Origin: Hyperoodon ampullatus
Taxonomy: Eukaryota > Chordata > Mammalia > Artiodactyla > Ziphiidae
DNA length: 64,000 nucleotides
Assembly: GCA_949752795.1 (NCBI GenBank)
Contig: OX457057.1
Span: 9,166,632 to 9,230,631, forward strand
Reading direction: 5' to 3'
Shown here: positions 34,934-47,335 of the stretch, piece after piece
How the letters are laid out: each line of letters opens with the position of its first letter
How positions within the stretch are numbered: the stretch's first letter is position 1
Program-made: the position numbers and the translations under genes
The notes under the pieces: generated by a model
Seen by the model: only the letters and a program-made list of their open reading frames with translations
Database searches by the model: none
Told to the model about the DNA's origin: nothing

Positions 34934-35479
34934 GGGGCTTCCCTGGTGGCGCAGTGGTTGAGAATCTGCCTGCTAATGCAGGGGACATGGGTTCGAGCCC
35001 TGGTCTCGGAGGATCCCACATCCCACATGCCACGGAGCAACTGGGCCTGTGAGCCACAACTACTGAGCCTGCGCGTCTGGAGCCTGTGCTCCCCAACAAG
35101 AGAGGCCACGACAGTGAGAGGCCCGTGCACCGCGATGAAGAGTGGCCCCCACTTGCCACAACTAGAGAAAGCCCTTGCACAGAAACAAAGACCCAACACA
35201 GTCAAAAATAAAAATAAATAAATTTTAAAAAGAAGGTTTGGGCTTCCCTGGTGGCGCAGTGGTTGGGAGTCCACCTGCTGATGCAGGGGACACGGGTTCG
35301 TGCCCCGGTCCGGGAGGATCCCACATGCCGCGGAGCGGCTGGGCCCGTGAGCCATGGCCGCTGAGCCTGCACGTGCAGAGCCTGTGCTCCGCAACGGGAG
35401 AGACCACAACAGTGAGAGGCCCATGTACCGCAAAAAAAAAAAAAAAAAAAAAAAAGAAGGCTCAACATTAAAAAAAAAA
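34934..35479 (+). mobile_element. CHR-type SINE, long body, with a second SINE in its tail
   Basis: Long-body element 34934-35232 whose A-rich tail resumes after a type 2 SINE (35240-35453). The outer duplication AAGAGGCCCACATG / AAGATGGCCACATG is at 34921-34934 and 35480-35493. Confidence 0.85.
35240..35453 (+). mobile_element. CHR-type SINE, type 2 (nested)
   Basis: GGGCTTCCCTGGTGGCGCAG head to the A-run after CATGTACCGC, inserted in the tail of the preceding SINE; AGAAGG on both sides. Confidence 0.9.
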
Positions 35480-35779
35480 AAGATGGCCACATGATCCTCC
35501 ACCCTCCATGCTCTTCCTACAATGGGACTTTGACTCTCCTCCCATTGAAATGTGGGTCCATGTTCCCTCCTCTTGAACCTGGACAGGCTTGTGACTATGG
35601 CAGAAGTAAAGCTCTGTGGCTTCTCAGGCTGGGTCATAAAAGGTGAAGGAGTTTCTGCTTTGCTTGCCCAGCAGAACACTTGCACTGGAGTCCTGAGCAG
35701 CCATGTAAGGAGTCCGTCAGCCCCGAGACTGTCTGCCATGCTGTGAGGAAGCTCAAACGAGCCTGATACCAATCAGAGT

Positions 35780-36050
35780 TCTTGGCCTTTCCCAATCAAT
35801 AGAAATTGATAAGAGGCCAGACAAGAAATTCAGGCAAGGCTTTACTGAGGCCCCTGATGCAGCAGTGAGGAGAAAAAACGAGTAACCATTTCCCTTGCTC
35901 AGTCCCTGAGGTGGGGGCCAGCTGCTTCCTTATAGGGCATGAGGGTAGGGGTGTGTCCAGGGGTCAGGCTGGAGAGGTGGCTTAGGTGTTTTGCCCGCCC
36001 CTTTGGTGGTGGTGTGTGCAGGGGGCATGCACAGTACCCTGCTTTTGCTC
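35780..36050 (-). mobile_element. Solitary-LTR-like sequence, minus strand
   Basis: On the minus strand a 'ccctataaggaagcag' TATA region (about 35935-35920) is followed about 75 bases later by AGTAAA and 'ccttgcctgaatttcttgtc', the R-U5 layout of an endogenous retroviral LTR. No retroviral coding sequence is seen. Confidence 0.5.
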
Positions 36051-36239
36051 CTGACACCCGATTTTTGCTCCCAGCTCTTCAGAAGTGGCAGTTGGGTTTT
36101 TTTGGTCTTTTTGTATCTTGTTGTCCATAATTTGCCCCAACTATGCATGCACGCAGTTATTTTTAGTCCCTTATAGTTTCTTTGTATTTTGTTGCTCTAG
36201 GAGATGTTTGTCCAGGTGTAAGCACTGCAAAGAACGGTC

Positions 36240-36490
36240 CCAGGTCCCAGGTCCCAGCCTGTCTCAAGTCCACCTGGAAAAGCCCTGAGGCCACATGAGG
36301 AGAGAGAAATGTCCTGGCTTAGCCCAGAAAACAACCCCCTTATAAAGGATTTAAACCTCCCAAAGGCGCAAACTCTCTGAGTTCGCCCATGCGTCTTTCC
36401 GCGTGTACTTTTGCTTTCCCAATAAATTTTTACCTTTCTCTTTACCTTCTGCCTCCTTGCCTGAATTCTTCCTTGACAAGGCAGGCAAGA
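36240..36490 (+). mobile_element. Solitary-LTR-like sequence, plus strand
   Basis: TATA-like 'cccttataaaggatttaaac' (about 36338-36357), AATAAA at 36421-36426, then 'ccttgcctgaattcttcctt'. LTR layout, opposite in orientation to the neighbour at 35780-36050 and sharing its U5-like motif. No coding sequence. Confidence 0.5.
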
Positions 36491-36514
36491 ACTGGGGATT
36501 TAGGCCCTAGCTGC

Positions 36515-36610
36515 TGGCCTCTGTGGTCTAGCGGTTAGGACTCCCAGTCAGGGAACTACGGTCTCACTTCCAGCTACTGCTCGCTGCTGCTTACTGCAAG
36601 CTGCCGCTTG
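36515..36610 (+). mobile_element. tRNA-like SINE fragment
   Basis: 'gtggtctagcggttaggact' resembles a tRNA-Glu-like SINE head joined to 'cagtcagggaactac'; the middle is deleted and a CTG-rich stretch follows. Confidence 0.45.
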
Positions 36611-36619
36611 CTGCTGCTT

Positions 36620-37530
36620 GCGTCCGAAATCACCAAGAACTAGTTAACATTTACTGAGCACGTCCCACAGGCTCTGACCAGTTCTTCACGCCAAAGGGAA
36701 GCATCTCACTTACGGGAGGAGGAAGTGAGCAGAGCCCAGCTTTGCAGGACAGATCAGGGAGACGGCCGGGGTGGAGGAAGAGGTTCGGATTTTGTCCTGG
36801 GGCATCTTCCCCACCCTTCCCTCACTCACCTCCTCCCGCCTCTCTCTAATGCGCCCCAACACGTCCCACCCCTTTTAAAATAATTTAACTTGTTTTAGTG
36901 AGCAGGCATCAGCTTTGAAACTGTACACACAACTTGAAGTCTTTGAAGACAAGAAAAGCAGGAAACAAAGCAGGTTCTCTGCTCATCTCTCTTTATCCTT
37001 GCCATCCTCTCCTCTCCTGTCCTGTCCCTGCAATGTGCACCTTCTGCCCTGTAGTGGGAACCCGAGGCGGAGCAGAAGCTGCGCCCCGCTGGGCGGGGCT
37101 CCTGGCTGTCAGCACCTGCGGCCAGCAGGACTGTTGCAAACTCTGTCACTCTAACGGCTGATAAAGCCCCACGACCCGCTTGCCTGCAGCCTGGGCTTAT
37201 AGTCCTGATAAGTTGGGCCTGTCAACACTGTGTCCACACCTACTCCTGGCCCGGCCTCTGCGAGCCCACCCCTGCTCTGGGCTTCCTGCTGCCCGTTTAC
37301 AGCCAAGCCCTGGCCACCGTGCCTAGGCCAGGCCCCAGTCACCTTGAGGTGACCCCAGAGAGCCAGGCTTGCAGCCGCAGGATCAGGAAGGACAGTTTGC
37401 TCAGGACATGGAGTGGGTCCTCGGTGCTGGAGATATTCAGGCCCCTACTTGCAATCTGGTCTGTGTGGGATTCTGATTGTACAGGGAGGTGCAGAAGCAT
37501 CCTGGCCCTTCCTAAGGCAGCCAGCTAGAC
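36620..37530. other. Non-coding interval
   Basis: No gene recognised; a MIR fragment may lie at 36640-36715. Confidence 0.35.
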
Positions 37531-37532
37531 CA

Positions 37533-37730
37533 GGGCTGTGGTCTTGATCCCAGAAAGACTTGGCAATGTCCAAGACATGACTGGTTGTCATAACCAGGGA
37601 GGGGGTACTACCTGCTTCTAGTGGGTAAAGGCCAGGGATGCTGCTAAGCACCCTACAGTGTATAGGACAGCCCCACGGGAAAGAATTATCTGGCCACAAA
37701 TACCAACAGTGTCGAGACTGAGAAACTCTG
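37533..37730 (+). mobile_element. MER5A (hAT-Charlie) element
   Basis: Sense: 'gccagggatgctgctaagca', 'tataggacagccccacggga', 'gtcgagactgagaaactctg'. Confidence 0.8.
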
Positions 37731-37984
37731 AGCTGGACAACACAGGGACAAGCCTGGAAGTTGGACCTCCAAATGCCTCACCCAGAGATGCAAAAGCCAA
37801 GTCCACACGCTGCCTGGGAGCCTGGACCAGAGCAGGGCAGGGATACTACCCTCGGGTACCAAATGGCTTGGGAAAGGCCAACAAACTACTGCAACATCTC
37901 CCCAGGGCTGGCTCCCCAGGCATCAAATTCAGGTACATCCTGACTAGCAGCCCCTGGCTGATCTCATCCTAGGAAGGACATAAG

Positions 37985-38600
37985 AAATAATAGTGGCTGT
38001 TTTCCTGAGCACCAACTATGATCTGGGCGCTGTGTTTCTAAACAGTAACTATGGGATGGAGGGATTATTACCAACCCTGTATGACACATAAGGAAACTGA
38101 GGTTCAGAGCTGTTACCTGATTTACCCAAGGTCACTGTCATGGTCATGCTGAAGTCCCAAACCCCAGTACCTCAGAATCACCTTATTTGGAGGTAGAGTC
38201 TTTACAGAGGTAATCAAATGTAAATGAGGTCTTTAGGGTGGGTCCTAATCCAATAGGATTGCCGTCCTCATAAAAAGGAAAAATTTGTGCAGAGACATGC
38301 ACACGTTCAAACCTAAAGGCAGAGATCAGGGTGATGCGTCTACAAGCGAGGAATGCCAGAGATTGCCAGGAAACCACCAAAAGCCAGGGGAGACACGACA
38401 GACCCTCCCGCGCAGCCCTCAGAAGGCATTAACCCTGCTGACACCGTGATCTTGGACTTATAGCCCCCAGAACTGTGAGACAAGAAACTTCTGTTGTTTC
38501 AGCCACCCAGTTTGTGATGCTTTGTACAGCAGCCCTTAGCAGACTAATACAGTCACACAGCTCCTAGGGGCGGGCCCACCGTGGAGCTCAGACCTGTTCA
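37985..38600 (-). mobile_element. MIR split by an MLT1 LTR
   Basis: Antisense MIR 'acataaggaaactgaggttc', '...cccaaggtcactgtcatgg', then an MLT1 LTR (38138-38550), then 'tcacacagctcctagggg'. Confidence 0.65.
38138..38550 (+). mobile_element. MLT1A-type MaLR LTR
   Basis: Sense: 'cctaatccaataggattgcc', 'cccccagaactgtgagacaa', 'agcagactaatacag'. Confidence 0.9.
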
Positions 38601-38723
38601 ACCGCAGGCAGCCTCTGACCATCTTTCCATTATTTCTTCTGGGGCAGGTGCCCTAGCATTCAGCAGGTCCCTGGAAGTAAGTCTTCAGTTTCCAGAAGTT
38701 TCATTGGGTTACTGCTCATTAAC

Positions 38724-39085
38724 CTTTTTTTTTTTTTTGATAAGTTCTTGTGGTTTTTTTAAATTAATTAATTTATTTTTATTTTTTGGCTTTATTGGGT
38801 CTTTGTTGCTATGGGCAGGCTTTCTCTAGTTGCAGCAAATGGGGGCTACTCTTCGTTGAGGTGCGCGGGTTTTTCATCACGGTGGCTTCTCTTGCTGCGG
38901 AGCATGGGCTCTAGGCACGCGGGCTTCAGTAGTTGTGGCTCGCAGGCTCTAGAGTGGAGGCTCAGTAGTTGTGGCGCACGGGCCTAGTTGCTCCGTGGCA
39001 TGTGGGATCTTCCTGGACCTGGGCTCGAACCCGTGTCCCTGCACTGGCAGGCGAATTCTTAACCACTGTGCCACCAGCGAACTCC
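38724..39085 (-). mobile_element. CHR-type SINE, long body
   Basis: Antisense; duplication CTCATTAAC at 38715-38723 and 39086-39094. Confidence 0.9.
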
Positions 39086-39239
39086 CTCATTAACATGTTT
39101 AACATAATGCTGCTAAATAACACGCAATCACTGTAAGTAAGCACCACTTCAGGCTGCTTGCGGCAGGATGGTTTTTACTGTAATGAATAGTTCGTCAGGA
39201 CCATGTGATTAGTAGGAACACTAGTAGGTGAGTCATTGG

Positions 39240-39480
39240 GAGTAGAACTTGGACTCTGGAGGTCTGAATGACACACGCAGGTCCAAATCCCAGTTCTACC
39301 ACCCACCAACAGTGTGCTCTTAGGCAAATCTCTCAGGATCTTCCAGCCTCGGTTTTCCCAGTCTGTAAAATGGGTGTAAAAATAGTGTCTGCCCTATGGG
39401 GTTTTCATGATGGTTAAGTGGCATCATGCTTGTGAACTGCTCAGCACAATTCTTGACACATTGTACTCCCTCAGTAACTA
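39240..39480 (+). mobile_element. MIR SINE
   Basis: 'tccaaatcccagttctacca', 'cctcggttttcccagtctgt', 'aaaatgggtgtaaaaatag' in order. Confidence 0.85.
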
Positions 39481-40422
39481 GCTGTTATTGTGTATGACTC
39501 TATCGTATGGCCCCAGGAAGACCGAGAGATGTGGCTATTGACGATGACTGAATTTCATCTCTGGGTCCCCCTTCCCTGTTTTCCAGTGCTCTGCCATGTT
39601 TCTCAGAGTTGGGCCTAAGAAGACCTTGGAGATTCAGGATCGAGGTGCTGGGGCCCGCCCAGCACACTTTTCTTCACACGGTTCCCAGAGGAAGTCACAT
39701 GGTGATCACACACAGAGCATGAAGTGCTGTCAGCAGCTCCGCCACGTTCCAGGAATTCTTTAGCCCGTGTGGGATCCAGGGGAGTGTGCAGTCTGATGCG
39801 AGCCTGGGTTGCCATCACACAGGATGGCTTTGCCCCTGCACAGAATAACCTGCCCCCATGTGGTACATCGTTCTCCCATCCCGCATCCCAGCAGGAGTCC
39901 CAACCAGGCCCAGGCTGCTCCCACCAGAACCTGTTACCAGAGGGACCGTATTTGCCGTCCTGGTAGGGAAGACAGTCAATGCCTGGTGCCCTTAAGAGAT
40001 CCTCCGGGGCCTCCTGCTTCCGGGAGACAGGCTGGGTCCTCTCCCGTCCCTGGGACTCAACAAACATCTATTAATACTGACCATGATCCTGACACTCTGT
40101 TGAGCAAAAGGGACCCCCAAAATGTCCCCAATTTCAAGGAATTTGTAGTCAAGAAAGAGGGAAAGACCAATACATTTTTTTGTTATATTTTACTTTGCTA
40201 CGTTATTAAATGCAAAGGCCAGATCTCACAAAATTTCTGGCCAAAACCCAGAAATAAGTGATAGAAAAAAACAAGGAGAAGTCCCCACACCATAGAATAA
40301 AAACTGGGAACACAGGCCGGGGTAGGGGACAGAGTGGGGATGAGGAGGTCATAGCAGACGACTAGCCTTTTGTTTTCTTTAATTTTACTGTTTGAGAAAA
40401 AGTAACACATGTTCACAGTAAT
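39480..40422. other. Non-coding interval
   Basis: No gene recognised. Overlapping open frames on both strands (39615-40261) are about 150 codons each, without start context or family motifs. Confidence 0.35.
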
Positions 40423-40435
40423 AAAAAGGAAATCA

Positions 40436-40633
40436 GGGACTTCTCTGGTGGTCCAGTGGGTAAGACTCCGGGCTCCCAATGCAGAGAGCCTGGGTTCGAT
40501 CCCTGGTTGGGGAACTAGATCCCACACAAATGCCGCAGCTAAAAAGCCCACATGCTGCAACTAAAGATTGCAAGTGCCACAACTAAGACCCAGCGCAGCC
40601 AAAATAAATAAATAAACAAATAAATATTTTTTT
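40436..40633 (+). mobile_element. CHR-related SINE, variant body
   Basis: GGGACTTCTCTGGTGGTCC head, body with 'gccacaactaagacccagcg'. Perfect duplication AAAAAGGAAATCA at 40423-40435 and 40634-40646. Confidence 0.95.
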
Positions 40634-40646
40634 AAAAAGGAAATCA

Positions 40647-41384
40647 AACTTTTGAAAAGGATGCATCTCTACCAATTTCATGCCTCATTTCTACTCTCCT
40701 CCTGGACACGCCCTCATCAATTTCTTCCATCTCCTTCCACGGATATCTCATCCACACACGAGCCCACACATCTGTGTCTAATTGTGCTCCAGCATTTTGC
40801 ATTTTTCTGCTTTTTTACTTAAATTATTAAGCTACACAAATACTACTTATCAAATTATCTTAGAGATGATTCTATATGATCATATATAGACCTAATGGCA
40901 TAATCATGTAACATAAGGTCCAAACCAGGATGCTTCTGAGCATGAAACAGGTGGAATTAAACCAGGTGATGGACGTCAACCAGACAGCCTGGACAACCAC
41001 GTTTTAGAAGGAGTCGTGAGCAGGATCCAGCTAAACCCAAGTTGAACATAGATCAGTGAATGAACACATCGTTTCTGAGTGTTTCACGTATTTCCAAGCA
41101 GGCAACAGGAGGCCTGGGGGTGGGACACACCTCAAGCCAGGCTCTGGGTCCCCCCAGTCTCTGAGCCACCAGTCCTCACAACTGAGAGACTCCTGGGGGA
41201 GACGGTGAGGGTTCAGAGGGGAACTGGGCTGGCCGGTAAGTGACAAGTCTCCGCCGTGGGTGAGCCCTGTGGACAGGGCCGCAGACCCCGTTCCAGCTGC
41301 GCCCTCCCCCGACGTCCCCTTCAGGCCTCCCTCGGGGCACCCATCCTCCTTCACCCAAGCAGCTGGCCTGCAGAAGGACACAGC
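40647..41384. other. Non-coding interval
   Basis: No gene recognised; the first 270 bases look like LINE-derived A/T-rich sequence. Confidence 0.3.
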
Positions 41385-41401
41385 CACTTCCCTGACTTCT
41401 A

Positions 41402-41619
41402 TTTTATTATTATTATTATTTTTTTTTTGCGGTACGCGGGCCTCTCACTGTTGTGGCCTCTCCCGTTGCGGAGCACAGGCTCCGGACGCGCAGGCTCAGC
41501 GGCCATGGCTCACGGGCCCAGCCACTCCACGGCATGTGGGATCTTCCTGGACCGGGGCACGAACCCGTGTCCCCTGCATCGGCAGGCGGACTCTCAACCA
41601 CTGCGCCACCAGGGAAGCC
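41402..41619 (-). mobile_element. CHR-type SINE, type 2
   Basis: Perfect 17-base duplication CACTTCCCTGACTTCTA at 41385-41401 and 41620-41636. Confidence 0.95.
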
Positions 41620-41694
41620 CACTTCCCTGACTTCTAGACCCCTGTTGTCCAAGAGAGACCAGGGCACTGCCCTCTTGGGTTCCATGTCACCTCG

Positions 41695-42115
41695 ACTACA
41701 GGTGTTTTCGAGCACCTACTCTGTGCCAGGCACTGGAGTCACAGTAGTGAGCGGCACTGAAGCTCAGTTTACACGGGGCTCCCATCCCAGTGGGGACCAC
41801 AAGCAACGGGCCTGATGAGTATTAGCAAAGGGGAGAGGGTCGCAGAGAGAAAGGAGCTTTGACCTAGTGTCAGGCCTGGGCAAGCCTTTCTGAGGAAGTG
41901 ACATTGAAATTGAGCGTACGAGGCTCAGCAGGGCAAGAAGAGGTGGGCAGCCCTCATCAAAGGAACCTGGCAAGCTAGGGAATGGGACAGAGGCCATGCG
42001 GCTAGGTGTGGGGTGAGAGGTAGGCAGGGCTGGACCTCGTGGGCCTTTTAGACCCAAGGGCCACGAGCAATTGTTAAAGGAATCCAGACAGGTACGGTGA
42101 CAGGATCTAATGTGC
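41695..42115 (+). mobile_element. Probable LINE2 3' fragment
   Basis: 'gagcacctactctgtgccag', 'ctgaggaagtgacattgaaa', 'gacctcgtgggccttttaga' in L2-like order. Tentative. Confidence 0.5.
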
Positions 42116-42119
42116 CACC

Positions 42120-43430
42120 TTCCCTGCCCTAGAAAACAACTTGGGACAAGAGCAAAGGCAAATGACTGAAGTCCTGGACCCCAGGCCAGGGCGCTGGGGA
42201 GGGAGCGAGAAAAGGCGTCTCAGAGCCTGAGGCCCACGAAGCCTCAGCCCCAGCTTCCTCGGCAGCCACCTCCCTGAAGATTGAGGGGAAGCCCAGGGAC
42301 CAAAGAAGGAGACAAGGAAAGAAAGCCCAGTGCAGTGGGCTTCCCTGACCTAGAGGCCCAGGCCCCGCACTGGCTCACACTCTCAGCCCAGGCCTGGGAG
42401 CCCCAGCTCCAAGACGGTCGCTTCTTCTGAGCAACCCCCAATCCCCCTCCCACACACACCCCCCTGGAATGGAGCAGAAAGAACGCACAGAAGGCAAAGG
42501 GACAGTCACAAAAGGAAAAATGCAGCCTGGAGGGCCAGACGGCACCGGGACTGGGGGGCTTTGCCCCCTCCCTTCCTGCGCACCGGGCACAGACAGGAAG
42601 CGGTTGGAACCAGCTCCAGAATTCTGCAGGCAGTGCAGCTGGGGGAGAGGTGCCCTGACCACTGGCCATCGGGTGGTGCCATTGGTCCCGCAGGCTGACC
42701 TCACTGCCCAGGCCCGCGGAGCCCTTCCTGGGGTCACATTCCGCGCTGAAGAGCCCCTCTCCAAGGCCTTGGTTGGCGCCAATGTCTTTTTAGGAACCAA
42801 GGGTCTAATTTTAGTGTCCCAGCCTTCGACACCTGCCCGAAATAGCTCCCTGTTTTCCCTCCTGTCCCTGCGCCTTCCTTGGAGAAGGTGAACCCCCTGC
42901 GTCCCCGTGATCCGGGCTGGTGAGCGCAGGCCCACAGCCTTGTATGGGTCTCAGTGTAGGGACTCATGTCCCAGTGGCCTGTTCCCGTGACCCGACCTAG
43001 AGGGCTCTCCTCAAGCAGGGCAGCTCAGTGCCCACCAGGCCAGGGGTCCCACACTCAGGGGCCAAGCTTTGAAATGATCAGAGGGACTAATGATCAAACA
43101 CCTATAGGAGCCAGCTGGGTAGTGTAAGGTGGGAAGCAAGCCAGGTGACAAATAGGACCTGACCTTTGACCTAGGTGTTGAGGATGTCACAGGTCTGTGG
43201 GGACCCAGAGAAACTTGTCTGAAAGAGCAGCTCAGCCTGCCTGAGCGCTGTCTTGAGAGAGGCACCTCTATTGTCAGATGCGGAAGTAAATTCAAAATCT
43301 TCTGTAAAAACCTGATTTTTTAATCTTGGCCCAAAATTATTATTATTATTATTTTTACTGCTGAGAGCTTCTAACAACACATGTCTGCAGGCCATATCCA
43401 GCTATGGAGAGGGCTGAGGAGGCAGCATTT
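42120..43430. other. Non-coding G+C-rich interval
   Basis: Several open frames of 100-186 codons on both strands reflect base composition; none shows a domain, signal peptide or supported exon boundary. Confidence 0.35.
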
Positions 43431-43620
43431 GCTATGAGATTACGCTTTTCTTGTTTACAAAGTACATTGTCTTGTGTAATCGTCACTGGGCAGGCCTGCC
43501 GTGTCCATCTGACAGATTAGGGAAACTGAGGCCCACACGAGTGAAGCACTTGGCAAGCGTCACATAGCAGTGGCACAAGAAGGACTCAAACTCAGGTCTC
43601 TCTGGTTCCCAAGGGGTGCA
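43430..43620 (-). mobile_element. MIR SINE
   Basis: Antisense: 'attagggaaactgaggccca', 'gcacttggcaagcgtcacat', 'ggactcaaactcaggtctct'. Confidence 0.8.
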
Positions 43621-44925
43621 GGCTGTGTGGGGAGGGAAGGGGCACAGCGCCTGCGGGAATGGGGGCGACTGTCTGCACTTTTGCACAGCTGAACCCACCC
43701 TGTTACCTGAACCCCCAGTTCCCTGCTCTCAGCACCCCGAGAAGAGCTAAAGGCAGAGATAAGTTTGTCGAGGTGCTGATGGGGCATGTGACACGAAGAT
43801 TTTTGCAGCTTCAAAGATGGCCCTCACCCTCCCCATCTGGCTGGAGGAATGCAGAAGAGAAGGTCAGGTGATGGACAGGGCGTCCGTGATGGGCAGATTC
43901 CAGTGTCAATCCCAGGGGCTCCAGGCTGAGACCTGCCTCACTTCCAGGGCCACCTCCCCATCCGTGCGTTTCCTGGGTCTGACCAGCCCTGGTTCCTCGC
44001 CCTCCAAAGGGTCCTACATCACTGGGTATTGCCTGCCTCTTGGGATTCCACAGCCCTGAGATCCCAGGTGCCTTCAATTGGACTCATCCATTCCATAAGA
44101 CAGGAGCAAACACGTTTGCTGTGAATCCTGTCTTTGAGACCAGATGGCATTTCTGGTGCCCTAAAGGAGACTCCAGAGAAGCTACTTGGGACCCCACCAG
44201 CTCAACCCACCAATACGAGAGGCTCCAGCCTCTGAACGCCCAAGACACAAACACTTCAGAAACACCTGTTTCCCTGGCTCTGGACTCGTGGCTCTCTGCC
44301 CACTCCTCCCCAGGGTAATCACTCACTGCCGGTCCCCCGGGCGAGGGTCTGTCACGGGTCCTGTCACTCTCCTCCTCTCCCCTCTGGGGGCTCTGGCCGG
44401 CCCCTGACATTCTGCTGTCCCTGCTGGGAAACATGCCCCAAGAACCACGAGTTTACCAGTGGGGCCGACCCAGCCTTTCCAAGGGAACTAAACTGAATCC
44501 CCACCTCTAGGACTGGGTTTTGTTGTTTTTAAAAGAAATCCCTGATCTTTTATTATATTTTAACTTCACATGTTCACATTATGATGTTTGCCTTGCCAGG
44601 CTTTTTCTAGAAAGCAATGATTTTTGAAGTAGCATTTTCCCTCCAGCCTGTTGTGAAAGAAACAAGAGTTACTGAAAAATCAAGGTGATGCACCCAGGTC
44701 TCCCAAAGTGGAAGCAGACGCTAGTGTGGCTGTTAGTGGGCTTGAGGAAGCAGTTTCTGGGACTTTCCTTGCCTGACCCCTCAATTCTCTCTTAGCAGGA
44801 GCCCAGTTCTATACTGGCTCAGGGGACAGCATAGAGTAATAAGAAATCCAGGCCCATGCTGGGCTCTGACTGCTGGCAGGGTCACCCACACGAGGCCTGC
44901 AGATGGAGAGAGAACCAGCACTTGC
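43620..44925. other. Non-coding interval
   Basis: No gene or repeat family recognised. Confidence 0.3.
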
Positions 44926-44929
44926 CGAC

Positions 44930-45125
44930 GACCTGTAACGATGTGGTGCTTTTACATGCTGACCCATTTAACCCTGATGTTAACCCGAGCACTATTACCC
45001 CATTTTACTGGTGACTAAACTGAGGCTCAGAGAGTTGAAGCAAGTTGCCCACAGTCACACAGCCCTTAGCATCAGAGCTTGGATTTGAACTGAGGTCTGT
45101 GTAACTGCAAGGTCTATGCCTTTTC
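44930..45125 (-). mobile_element. MIR SINE
   Basis: Antisense near-complete MIR: 'gtgactaaactgaggctcag', 'acagtcacacagcccttagc', 'cttggatttgaactgaggtc'. Confidence 0.85.
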
Positions 45126-45637
45126 AAGGCACCGGGCGTGACTCTCAGGGGAGGCAGGGTGAGTTTGGCTCTGGGCGCTATGCAGCTGATCCCAGACCAG
45201 AAGGCAGACAAGCCCTCCTGCACTTTCTAGGAATGCCCACGCAAGGACTAAAATTTCATATGAGAGTTTCCCTGCCTGGTCTGCTGGCCTGGGGCTGAGC
45301 CACTGCCCTGTGTTCCCACATCTGGCCCGCCTGCTGCTTCCCGAAGCAAGGGCGAAACGGGCAGTGTCACCCAGGTGAAGAGAGGCCTTTCAGCTCCACC
45401 TGCTGGAGATACTGTAGCAGCATCTCCAGCGGACCCTGCATCCCCAGAGCATGTCATCATCCCTGGCCACTTGAGGGAATTGAGGGTGAGATATGAAGGA
45501 AGGCAGAGAGCAGGGCCAGGCTGCCTCTCAGGAGATTAGTCCTATACTTGACCCTATAAACAGGTGTGGGTATTCCTCCTGCCAGAACCTCAGAAAGCTG
45601 CATCTGGTGCTCGAGGTAGGTGCCTGACCTCGTAAGG

Positions 45638-45690
45638 ATAGATGGATGGATGGATGGATGGATGGATGGATGGATGGATGGATGGATGAT
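45638..45690. repeat. (GGAT)n microsatellite
   Basis: About 12 uninterrupted tetranucleotide units. The interval 45125-46290 around it is otherwise non-coding. Confidence 0.95.
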
Positions 45691-46289
45691 AGATGGAGGC
45701 GTGTCAGCTGCTGAGGGCCAGGCTAGGAGGAAGGTTGGCTAATTGTTGTATCATGGAAACAAGGCAATTTTCTGCAATTTTCTGAACAATGCCTTTGGCT
45801 GTTTGAGTCCAGAGAGAAGATTGGACAGGCCAGCTGGGGCCTCATGTCATCTCTATTTCTGATCAGCCTGAAATTTTCACAACAATCATGACTATTAATG
45901 AGCCTGTGTCCACTGCCACTATAAACCTCCCCTACCTTCCCTCTCCCAGCCTAAGTGTCCACAGAGCTTTCGCTGAGGGGGGTCTGGGGTGACTGGCCTC
46001 AGGAACCCAGGAGAAGCAGGCAGCTCAGCCCTAGGGTGGGAAAGGAAGAGATCCAGGCTGTTCCCCACAGCTAACATCTATCAAGCATGTCCTTTGTGTC
46101 AAATCCTGTGCTCACACACAACACACAGGGTCACATTGACCATGGCTGTGACCAGTGAGGGAGGGAAGCTCATAACCAGAGTAAGGCATCAGCGTCCACA
46201 GCCCTCTGCCTAGACGGAGTTCTCCAGGACCCAGTCCTCCTGACCACCTTCCGCTGTTCAGGCCACAAAAGGAGAAGCATGGTTGGAGT

Positions 46290-46435
46290 GTTAAGCAGGC
46301 AGCCTCCAGAGCCAGACTGCCTGTCCTGGTCACCACTGATCAGCAGTGTGATCTTGAGCAAGTTACTTAACCTCTCTGAGCCCCATTTTCCCTGTCTCTG
46401 ATATAGAGGTTGTAACGGCACATACCCAGGGCTCC
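46290..46435 (+). mobile_element. MIR SINE
   Basis: 'ccagactgcctgtcctggtc', 'gagcaagttacttaacctct', 'ctgagccccattttccctgt'. Confidence 0.8.
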
Positions 46436-47001
46436 TGATTCCTTAGCTGGCACAGCCAAGAGTCAATTCTGACTGGTGACTGTGTCATACGGTTGTTACA
46501 TTATTTTTCTATTATAAAAATGTCAAACATCATAAAAGTGGAGAACATACTATATAAGAATGCCCACAAATCCATCATCATTCTGCATATATCACCTGAT
46601 CCTTTTGTTATTGTTAAAGCATTATACACGTAGAAAATGTTCTTACTGAAAGAAACATACATAAAGTAGCCATCTTGGTGGATTTTTCAGTGAATCAGAT
46701 CAAAATATAGACCATTTCCAGCCACCTCACCTCCACCCTGAAGTCTATCTCATGGCCCTTCCCAGACATGGGTAATCACCATTCTGACTTCTGTCATCAT
46801 TGATTAGTGTTGCCTATTGGGGGAATTTATAAAAATGGAATCACCCAGTGCATACTCTTTTGCGCCTGTCTTCTTATTTTCGGCATCAAGTTGGGAAAGA
46901 TTCATCCACATAGTCGTGTGTTCTGTGGTTCCTTCTCACTGTGTTTACATTTATGAATGTATCACAATTTATCCATATTAATGTTCGCGGACATTTGGGA
47001 T

Positions 47002-47335
47002 TTTTTTTAAAGAGAAAGGTGAATATATGATCCAATTTTTATTTTATTTTATTTATTTATTTATTTATTTTTGGCTGTGTTGGGTCTTCGTTTCTGTGCG
47101 AGGGCTTTCTCTAGTTGCGGCGAGCGGGAGCCACTCTTCATCACGGTGCGCGGGCCTCTCACTGTCGCAGCCTCTCTTGTTGCGGAGCACAAGCTCCAGA
47201 CGCGCAGGCTCAGTAGTTGTGGCTCATGGGCCTAGTTGCTCCGCGGCATGTGGGATCTTCCCAGACCAGGGCTCGAACCCGTGTCCCCTGAATTGGCAGG
47301 CAGATTCTCAACCACTGCGCCACCAGGGAAGCCCC
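47002..47335 (-). mobile_element. CHR-type SINE, long body
   Basis: Duplication CATTTGGGAT at 46992-47001 and 47336-47345. Confidence 0.9.

Noticed and set aside
34882..35772. 296-codon minus-strand frame, the longest in the window
   Set aside because: It runs through two CHR SINEs and their A tails; the protein is antisense SINE repeated twice.
36515..36610. tRNA gene
   Set aside because: Only a tRNA-like SINE head with the middle missing; no cloverleaf.
39615..40261. Opposed 150-codon frames
   Set aside because: No family features; open by chance.
42244..42935. Frames of 140-186 codons on both strands
   Set aside because: G+C-rich sequence without domains, exon borders or a recognisable start context.
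45638..45690. CRISPR-like regular repeat
   Set aside because: A simple tetranucleotide microsatellite with no spacers; the genome is mammalian.
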